Shown here piece after piece: positions 1 through 6,659 of a stretch of DNA of 6,659 nt. Numbering within the stretch: the first letter of the stretch is position 1; every line of letters starts with the position of its first letter. The stretch lies in assembly GCA_023434465.1 (NCBI GenBank), contig JAEYSQ010000180.1:1-6659 (forward strand). Direction: 5' to 3'. A program made the position numbers and the translations under genes. The DNA comes from Actinomycetes bacterium. GTDB taxonomy: Bacteria; Actinomycetota; Thermoleophilia; Solirubrobacterales; 70-9. The notes below the pieces were generated by a model. The model was not told where the DNA came from. It worked only from the letters and a program-made list of their open reading frames with translations, and did not search any database.

Positions 1-491
1 GGTGAGTCTTTCTCGCTTCCCCGCCTGAATCCCAGGCACGACTCGACTCCGTTCGAGGTTCTGCGCCGGGCTGCGGCGGACCACGAAAAGTCAGGCGGCG
101 ATCGCCCGCAGATCTACCTCGCCAGCATGGGCAGTATCGCCAGCCACGTCAACTACGCCAACTGGGCCAAGAGCTTCTTCGAGGTGGCCGGGATCGAAAC
201 GGTCCCCAGCGGTGCCCTCGAAGGAAATGAAGACCTGGCCCGCACCTTCAGCGATGGGGGGTTCGAGCTGGCTGCGATCTGCGCCGGCAAGAACCAGACC
301 CCGGAGGACGTCGCTGATCTGACTGGCAGGCTTCGTGATGCGGGAGCCAGTTACATCTACATGGTCAATTCGACCCCGGAACTGAACGAGGCCGCAATGA
401 ACGCAGGTGCAGACGAACTCGTCCGGAACGGGGTCAACCTGATCGAGGTGCTGAGCGCCACGCTCGGCCGGCTCGGCGTGGAGGTGAAGTC

Positions 492-495
<4 letters not shown>
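1..495 (+). CDS. mutA: Methylmalonyl-CoA mutase small (beta-type, non-catalytic) subunit, C-terminal part, 5' truncated
   Basis: The frame is open from base 1 (ggt) and gives 164 residues before TGA at 493-495; the start and the barrel domain lie outside the window. What remains is the end of the linker and the C-terminal cobalamin-binding-like domain. Residues 18-65 (FEVLR, then RPQIYLASMGSIASH, then FFEVAGIE) have the usual small-subunit layout. The B12 signature DxHxxG found in the partner at residues 609-614 is absent here. This is expected, because in heterodimeric mutases the small subunit binds no cofactor and instead stabilises the catalytic chain. The methionine at 127-129 is internal and is not a start, since conserved sequence continues upstream of it. 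The stop overlaps the mutB start (ATGA), so the two subunits are probably made in a coupled way for 1:1 assembly. Identity rests on this domain plus the adjacent mutB. Confidence 0.9.
480..486 (+). promoter_or_regulatory. Shine-Dalgarno site for mutB
   Basis: GGAGGTG lies inside the last codons of mutA, five bases before the ATG at 492. It is the strongest ribosome-binding site in the window and fixes the mutB start within the ATGA overlap. Confidence 0.8.
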
Positions 496-2707
<2,212 letters not shown>

Positions 2708-2708
<1 letters not shown>

Positions 2709-3706
2709 TGGCCCACGGCCCTTCGGTCCAGGAGCTGAAGGCCGGGATAGCCGCGGGTGACCGTGGCACGCTTGCCCGCGCGATCACCCTGGCCGAGAGT
2801 CGCCGCGGCGATGATCAGGCCCATGCCCAGGAGCTGATCGCCGACCTGCTGCCGGAAACGGGCAAGGCGATCCGGGTCGGAATCACCGGGGTGCCCGGGG
2901 CCGGCAAGTCGACCATGATCGAAGAGCTCGGCCTGCGGCTGATCGAGAAAGGCCACCGGGTCGCGGTGCTGGTGGTCGACCCGACCTCTGCGCGATCCGG
3001 CGGTTCGATCCTTGGCGACAAGACCCGCATGAACAAGCTGAGCGGGGATGAGAATGCCTACATCCGGCCTTCTCCTTCGGGGGGCGTGCTGGGCGGGGTC
3101 GCTCGCAAGACCCGCGAGGCGATGCTGCTCTGCGAGGCGGCCGGGTTCGACGTGATCATCGTCGAGTCGGTCGGAGTGGGACAGTCCGAAGCCGAACTTG
3201 CCGAGATGGTCGACTGCCTGATGCTATTGCTGGTGCCGGGAGCCGGAGATGAGCTTCAGGGAATCAAACGGGGGATCATGGAGCTGGCCGACCTGATCGT
3301 GGTCAACAAGGCCGACGGCGACCGCGTGCCGCTGGCCAAACGGGCCCGCGGCGACTACCGTCACGCGCTTCGCATGCTTCCTCCCTCGACCGAAGGTTGG
3401 GAGACCCCGGTCCAGATCGCTTCGGCGGTCGAGGGCACCGGTCTCGACGAGGTCTGGGAGTCGGTCGAAGCCCACCGCGCCCTGTTGGAAGAAAGTGGGC
3501 TGCTCGAGGAACGCCGCCGCCGCCAGACCGAACGCTGGCTCGACTCGATGATCGAAGAGGCCGTGCTCGCCGCCGTCCACCGGCGGAGCGGGGTCGAGGG
3601 GGCGATCTACGAGGCGCGTGCCGACGTCAATGCCGGGAAGATCACGGTCCCGCAGGCCACCCAGAAGGTGATCGAAGCGGCCGGACTTGCGGGGGAGCAA
3701 GTGTGA
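2708..3706 (+). CDS. meaB: Methylmalonyl-CoA mutase-associated G-protein chaperone MeaB (ArgK/MMAA family)
   Basis: A 332-residue SIMIBI-class P-loop GTPase. In this family the protein binds methylmalonyl-CoA mutase, gates adenosylcobalamin loading and removal of damaged cofactor, and protects the enzyme from inactivation; the human orthologue is MMAA. Visible motifs are Walker A GVPGAGKST at 61-69, DPTS at 91-94 followed by SILGDKTRM at 100-108, ESVGVGQSE at 153-161 (switch/G3 region), the guanine-specificity motif NKAD at 200-203 and a G5-like ASA at 238-240. Residues about 1-55 are the N-terminal helical part, and the last 75 or so are the charged helical dimerisation arm. Length is normal. 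Older annotations call the family 'ArgK/LAO transport ATPase', which is a legacy name. The ATG shares its A with the TGA of mutB (TGATG), and no good Shine-Dalgarno site precedes it, so reinitiation after mutB is likely. Position next to mutB makes the MeaB assignment strong. Confidence 0.95.
3691..3697 (+). promoter_or_regulatory. Shine-Dalgarno site deciding the GTG start of yceH
   Basis: GGGGGAG ends five bases before the GTG at 3703, within the last codons of meaB. It selects this GTG over an in-frame but non-homologous extension reaching back to 3397 across meaB. The GTG at 3701 is in another frame. Confidence 0.65.
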
Positions 3707-4455
3707 TCGGCCCGACCGATGCCGAAATCCGTGTGCTTGGCTGCCTGATCGAAAAACAGCGGACCACGCCGGACCAGTACCCGTTGACTCTGAACTCGCT
3801 GCGGTTGGCCTGTAACCAGTCGACCAATCGTGAGCCGGTAGTCGACTACGACGAGTCGGAGATCCGCAAGGCACTCGGCGAGCTCGGCCGTCGCCGCTGG
3901 ATCCGCGGCGCATCCGGCCACACCAGCCGCTCGCCCAAGTACCGGCATCTGCTCGACCAGGAACTCTCGCTCGCCGAGGATCAGATCTCGGTCCTGGCGG
4001 TGCTGATGCTGCGCGGCGAGCAGACCCCGGGCCAACTCAAGCAGCGCACCGAGCGGATGTTCGGATTTCACGACCTCGACGCTCTGCAGACGACGCTCGA
4101 CGCACTCACCTCCCGTGAGCTGATCGAGCGCCTGCCGCGCCAGCCCGGTCAGAAAGAGGACCGCTACCGCCAGCTTCTTGGCGGCAGCCACCTGGCCGAG
4201 GAAGAGGAGGGTGGCGGCGAACCGGTTGCGATCACTGCCTCGACCCCCTCCGATTCCGGGGACGATTACCCACCGAAACGGGAGGCAAACGCCCCCGGTT
4301 CGATTCCCACGGACGATCAACCGATTCCGGTGCCGGTCGACACACCGGAGACGGAGCGGATCGAATCTCTCGAGCGCGAGGTCGGGCAACTGACCCGCGA
4401 GCTCTCCGAGCTCCGGGCGCTGGTCGAAGACTTGCGCGACCAGCTCGGCGCCTGA
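3703..4455 (+). CDS. yceH: YceH family (DUF480/UPF0502) double winged-helix protein
   Basis: A 250-residue protein of unknown function. Family homology starts almost at once: residues 7-20 (AEIRVLGCLIEKQR), TTPDQYPLTLNSL at 21-33 and CNQSTNREP at 37-45 are the signature of DUF480. Two winged-helix domains are expected at about 5-80 and 90-160, the second containing LMLRGEQTPGQLKQR. Residues about 165-215 are an acidic, Gly/Pro/Ser-rich stretch that is probably disordered. The end (216-248) is a heptad-like coiled coil with regular Leu and Glu/Arg. The E. coli protein is about 215 residues, and the linker accounts for much of the extra length here. The GTG start overlaps the meaB stop (GTGA) and has a good Shine-Dalgarno site. 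The fold suggests DNA binding or protein-protein contact, but neither a target nor a link to mutase biology is established. Confidence 0.88.
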   Translation: MIGPTDAEIRVLGCLIEKQRTTPDQYPLTLNSLRLACNQSTNREPVVDYDESEIRKALGELGRRRWIRGASGHTSRSPKYRHLLDQELSLAEDQISVLAVLMLRGEQTPGQLKQRTERMFGFHDLDALQTTLDALTSRELIERLPRQPGQKEDRYRQLLGGSHLAEEEEGGGEPVAITASTPSDSGDDYPPKREANAPGSIPTDDQPIPVPVDTPETERIESLEREVGQLTRELSELRALVEDLRDQLGA

Positions 4456-4460
4456 GCGGC

Positions 4461-4485
4461 GGCGAAGCCGGACCGTGGTTTCGCC
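4461..4485 (+). terminator. Hairpin just after yceH, possible terminator or attenuator without a U-tract
   Basis: GGCGAAGCCG (4461-4470) pairs with TGGTTTCGCC (4476-4485) over 10 pairs, two of them G-U, around a 5-base loop. It begins 6 bases after the yceH stop. No T-run follows, so classical intrinsic termination is not supported. It may act as a U-less terminator, a 3'-end stabiliser or part of the yihY leader. Folding was done by eye. Confidence 0.4.
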
Positions 4486-4498
4486 CGTCGAGGACGGG
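4484..4498 (+). promoter_or_regulatory. Second hairpin in the yihY leader, covering its only SD-like bases
   Basis: CCCGTC (4484-4489) and GACGGG (4493-4498) form a perfect 6-pair stem with a GAG loop. It shares bases 4484-4485 with the preceding hairpin, so the two full-length stems compete slightly. The G-rich 3' arm is the only Shine-Dalgarno-like sequence upstream of the ATG at 4511, at a long spacing of 12 bases. Confidence 0.35.
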
Positions 4499-4510
4499 TA
4501 CATCCTCTCC

Positions 4511-5464
4511 ATGTCGGATGCGACCGAGATGAAGCCGGAAGGGGTTGAGCGCAAGGACTCCCTGTTGGCGACCCTGAAGCGGAGCGCGACCGAGTTCATG
4601 GAGGACGGCATGACCGACTGGGCGGCGGCACTGACCTATTACGGCCTGCTTTCCCTCTTTCCGATGTTGATCGCTCTGGTCTCGATCATCGGTCTGTTCG
4701 CCGACCCGGAGACGACCACCGAGAAGTTGACCGAGATCGTCTCGAACCTCGGCCCGGAGACTGCGGCCGACACATTCAAGGGTCCGGTCGAGGGTCTGAC
4801 CTCGGACCGGGGTGCCTCCGGGTTCACTTTCGTGCTCGGCCTTGGTCTGGCGATCTGGGCCGCCTCGGGCTACATCGGTGCTTTCGGCCGGGCCTCGAAC
4901 TCGGTCTTCGAGACTCGCGAAGGCCGGCCGTTCTGGAAACTGAAGCCGGCACAGCTGGCGATCACGCTCGCAATGATCCTGATTCTCGCTCTGTTGGCAA
5001 TCGGGCTGGTCATGACCGGACCTGTCGTCCGGGCGGTGGCGGAACCGCTCGGCATCGGGTCGACCGCGGTCGACATCTGGAGTTACGCGAAGTGGCCGGT
5101 CATGGTCGCCCTGGTCCTGATCATGTTCGGCGTGTTGTTCTACTTTTCACCCAACGTGACGACCGGCCGTTTCCGTCTGTTCACCCCCGGCGCACTGGTC
5201 GCTCTGCTGATCTGGATCCTCGCTTCGGCCGGTTTCGCCTTCTACGTCGGCAATTTTGGCTCCTACAACGAGACCTACGGGACCCTGGGCGGTTTTGTCG
5301 TGCTGCTGATCTGGTTCTGGATCTCCAACATCGCCCTGCTTTTCGGCCTGGAGCTGAATTCGGAGATCGAACGCACCCGCCAGATCGGTGCCGGCGTGGC
5401 GGGGGCGGAGAAACAGCTTCAGTTCGAACCGCGTGCGGTCCCGAAGCCGAAGCAGACGGCCTGA
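4511..5464 (+). CDS. YihY/virulence factor BrkB family integral membrane protein
   Basis: A 317-residue inner-membrane protein of unknown function. From the ATG at 4511 it shows a charged cytoplasmic N-terminus (1-35) and then six likely membrane helices at about 38-63, 104-126, 148-173, 194-213, 224-248 and 258-280. Family hallmarks are AAALTYYGLLSLFPML (38-53), the region around GLAIWAASGYIGAFGRASNSVF (112-133), the YFSPN turn (211-215) and FGLELNSEIER (278-288). The last 30 residues are polar and end in a Lys/Pro tail. Databases often label this family 'ribonuclease BN'; that name came from a mistaken gene assignment, since true RNase BN is the unrelated metallo-beta-lactamase-fold protein ElaC. 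An in-frame GTG at 4475 would add 12 residues, but it lies in the loop and 3' arm of a predicted hairpin and has no Shine-Dalgarno site, so I prefer the ATG with moderate certainty. Nothing links it functionally to the mutase genes. Confidence 0.88.
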   Translation: MSDATEMKPEGVERKDSLLATLKRSATEFMEDGMTDWAAALTYYGLLSLFPMLIALVSIIGLFADPETTTEKLTEIVSNLGPETAADTFKGPVEGLTSDRGASGFTFVLGLGLAIWAASGYIGAFGRASNSVFETREGRPFWKLKPAQLAITLAMILILALLAIGLVMTGPVVRAVAEPLGIGSTAVDIWSYAKWPVMVALVLIMFGVLFYFSPNVTTGRFRLFTPGALVALLIWILASAGFAFYVGNFGSYNETYGTLGGFVVLLIWFWISNIALLFGLELNSEIERTRQIGAGVAGAEKQLQFEPRAVPKPKQTA

Positions 5465-5493
5465 CAGCGCTCAGGAGTGTTCCCCAACGCAAA

Positions 5494-5522
5494 TTTAGTT
5501 TAGTCACGCCTCAAAATATGGT
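5494..5522 (+). promoter_or_regulatory. Putative promoter of the multicopper oxidase unit
   Basis: The 69-base gap at 5465-5533 contains an AT-rich island (5491-5526) that stands out from the GC-rich surroundings. TTTAGT (5494-5499) could be a weak -35 element. TATGGT (5517-5522) fits the actinobacterial -10 pattern TANNNT, with 17 bases between them. The expected start of transcription falls about 0-6 bases before the ATG at 5534, giving a leaderless or nearly leaderless mRNA. TTTAG is tandemly duplicated at 5494-5503. No terminator for yihY was seen in this gap. Confidence 0.4.
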
Positions 5523-5533
5523 TCAATGGAGGC

Positions 5534-6613
5534 ATGACTTCGAATGGGGCGCAGGAACCTGAACCGAGGCTGACTCGGCGATCGATGCTCGGGCGGTTTG
5601 GCCTGAGCGCAGCAGCAGGGGCGGGAGTCGGCGCGCTGCTCGGCGGCCGGACGGCACCCCGGGCCGAGGCGATGAGCCACCAGGAGATGGGCCACGGCGC
5701 CGCCCACGTGCACAGTGGAGCCGACGGTCCCGTGCTGGCCGGCGGTGAATCTTTCGACCCGGCCAGGGCAAACGGATTTGACCCGGACGAGTTCCTCCGC
5801 CACTTCGATTGGGGGCACACCACCAAGCTGCCGAACGGGCGGACTCTCCGCGAGTGGGAAGTGAACGCAATCGACAAGGAGATCGAGATCGCCCCGGGGG
5901 TGATGTTCCCGGCCTGGACCTATGACGGCCAGGTGCCTGGGCGGACCCTCCGGTGCAAGGCCGGCGACCTGCTGCGGATCCACTTCGGCAACGGCTCGGT
6001 CCATCCCCACACGATGCATTTCCACGGGATTCACACTGCGGCCATGGACGGCGTGCCGGGGATCGGCGCGGGCCTGATCCAACCTGGTGAACGCACTACC
6101 TACGAGTTCACCGCCGAACCGTTCGGACTTCACCTCTTCCACTGCCACGCCAACCCGCTGGCCGAGCACATCGCCCGGGGGATGTACGGAACCCTGATCA
6201 TCGACCCGCCGGAAGGCCGGCCGAAGGCCGACGAGATGGTGATGGTCCAGGGCGGCTGGAACACGACCCTTGACGGCGAGGGCAACCAGTTCTACTTCGT
6301 AAACGGCATCCCCTTCCACTACATGTACCACCCGATCCGGGTCAAACGGGATCAGCTGGTCCGGGTCTACCTGACCAACTTGCTCGAGTACGACCCGATC
6401 AACTCCTTCCACCTCCACGCGAACTTCTTCCAGTTCTTCCCGACCGGAACCAGCCTCGAGCCGGTCGAGTTCACCGACACGATCTCCCAGGTCCAGGGCC
6501 AGCGCGCGATCCTCGAGATGCGCTTCCCGTTCACCGGCAAGTACATGTTCCATGCGCACAAAACCGAATTCGCCGAACTCGGCTGGATGGGCTTCTTCGA
6601 GGTAGTCGATTGA
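5534..6613 (+). CDS. Tat-exported two-domain multicopper oxidase, type 1 copper in domain 1
   Basis: A 359-residue copper oxidase that probably oxidises a metal ion or small substrate with reduction of O2 outside the cytoplasmic membrane; the substrate cannot be told. The N-terminus is a Tat signal: TRRSMLG at 14-20, hydrophobic 22-38, likely cleavage after AEA (44-46). A Met/His-rich stretch follows (47-60). Cupredoxin domain 1 (about 105-228) has HPHTMHFHG at 157-165 and FHCH at 202-205. His159, Cys204, His212 and Met217 form the type 1 site. Cupredoxin domain 2 (about 230-359) has HLH at 293-295 and HAH at 340-342. The four HxH pairs (162/164, 203/205, 293/295, 340/342) supply all eight ligands of a trinuclear cluster, probably at subunit interfaces of a trimer as in other two-domain enzymes and nitrite reductase. 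Domain 2 has lost type 1 ligands (Asn290, Ala341). The ATG at 5534 is the only start that keeps the Tat motif, as no in-frame start lies between it and the stop at 5501. GGAGG ends just one base before it, too close for normal use. Confidence 0.92.
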   Translation: MTSNGAQEPEPRLTRRSMLGRFGLSAAAGAGVGALLGGRTAPRAEAMSHQEMGHGAAHVHSGADGPVLAGGESFDPARANGFDPDEFLRHFDWGHTTKLPNGRTLREWEVNAIDKEIEIAPGVMFPAWTYDGQVPGRTLRCKAGDLLRIHFGNGSVHPHTMHFHGIHTAAMDGVPGIGAGLIQPGERTTYEFTAEPFGLHLFHCHANPLAEHIARGMYGTLIIDPPEGRPKADEMVMVQGGWNTTLDGEGNQFYFVNGIPFHYMYHPIRVKRDQLVRVYLTNLLEYDPINSFHLHANFFQFFPTGTSLEPVEFTDTISQVQGQRAILEMRFPFTGKYMFHAHKTEFAELGWMGFFEVVD

Positions 6614-6659
6614 GCCGCACCGCGCGCATCCCGCTCTGGGCACTGGCCGCCGGGGTGGT
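6610..6659 (+). CDS. Start of a probable membrane protein, 3' truncated by the window edge
   Basis: A TTG at 6610-6612 overlaps the oxidase stop as TTGA and has GAGGT at 6599-6603, six bases upstream. The frame is open to the window end and reads about 16 residues: (M)SRTARIPLWALAAGV. A short positively charged start followed by hydrophobic residues suggests a membrane segment or signal anchor. The product cannot be identified from this much sequence. From memory, related oxidases in actinobacteria can sit beside metal-permease (ZIP-like) genes, so a transporter is a reasonable but unproven guess. Confidence 0.45.
   Translation, partial: MSRTARIPLWALAAGV

Noticed and set aside
3397..3702. 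Upstream in-frame extension of yceH inside meaB
   Set aside because: The extra 102 residues are Arg/Gly/Pro-rich and read out of frame through meaB. Conserved DUF480 sequence begins only at the GTG at 3703, which has its own Shine-Dalgarno site.
3607..4611. 334-codon - strand frame across meaB, yceH and yihY, and the 3224-3913 - strand frame
   Set aside because: Both cross several real genes on the other strand and show only the composition expected of antisense shadows.
4511..5464. Naming this gene ribonuclease BN
   Set aside because: The six-helix membrane protein has no nuclease motif. The label is a known historical misassignment for the YihY family.
5465..5493. Possible intrinsic terminator after yihY
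   Set aside because: Only 3-pair stems such as GGA/TCC could be found and no hairpin precedes the AT-rich run, so I do not call a terminator.
5092..5562. 156-codon + strand frame overlapping the end of yihY and the oxidase start
   Set aside because: It is out of frame with both genes, lacks a domain, and its Arg/Asp/Pro-rich composition is typical of a shifted reading of yihY.
5504..6643. 379-codon open frame on the - strand opposite the multicopper oxidase
   Set aside because: It mirrors the oxidase codons, has no family motif, and would run through the promoter-like island. The + strand frame has a Tat signal and all copper ligands.

Overview
The window is high-GC bacterial DNA. All supported genes are on the + strand and packed end to end. 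GC-ending codons predominate, and the gene order mutA-mutB-meaB and the Tat-exported copper oxidase fit a high-GC actinobacterium. A Thermoleophilia-like lineage is my guess and is not proven by the sequence.

Bases 1-3706 are a vitamin B12-dependent methylmalonyl-CoA mutase module. It holds the C-terminal end of the small subunit (mutA, cut by the window edge), the complete catalytic large subunit (mutB) and the G-protein chaperone meaB. Together they interconvert (R)-methylmalonyl-CoA and succinyl-CoA, as in propionate and odd-chain or branched-chain catabolism, with MeaB protecting and reloading the cofactor. The genes overlap by 4 and 1 bases, which suggests translational coupling. A YceH/DUF480 double winged-helix protein (3703-4455) overlaps meaB by 4 bases and probably belongs to the same transcript, although no role in B12 metabolism is known for this family.

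Bases 4456-4510 hold two adjacent predicted hairpins and precede a YihY/'BrkB' six-helix membrane protein (4511-5464). The hairpins may terminate or attenuate the mut transcript, or control translation of yihY.

Bases 5465-5533 are a short AT-rich island, the only convincing promoter-like region in the window. It precedes a second unit: a Tat-exported two-domain multicopper oxidase (5534-6613), with its type 1 copper site in domain 1 only. A membrane-protein-like reading frame overlaps its stop codon and runs off the window at 6659. This unit looks like a periplasmic or cell-surface metal-handling pair. An imperfect DtxR/IdeR-like box lies in the promoter, but this is weak evidence.

No RNA genes, mobile elements, CRISPR arrays or long repeats were seen. 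Apart from the two spacers described, there is essentially no non-coding DNA. No clearly new system is visible. The best leads are the possible leaderless, metal-regulated oxidase unit and the structured yceH-yihY leader.
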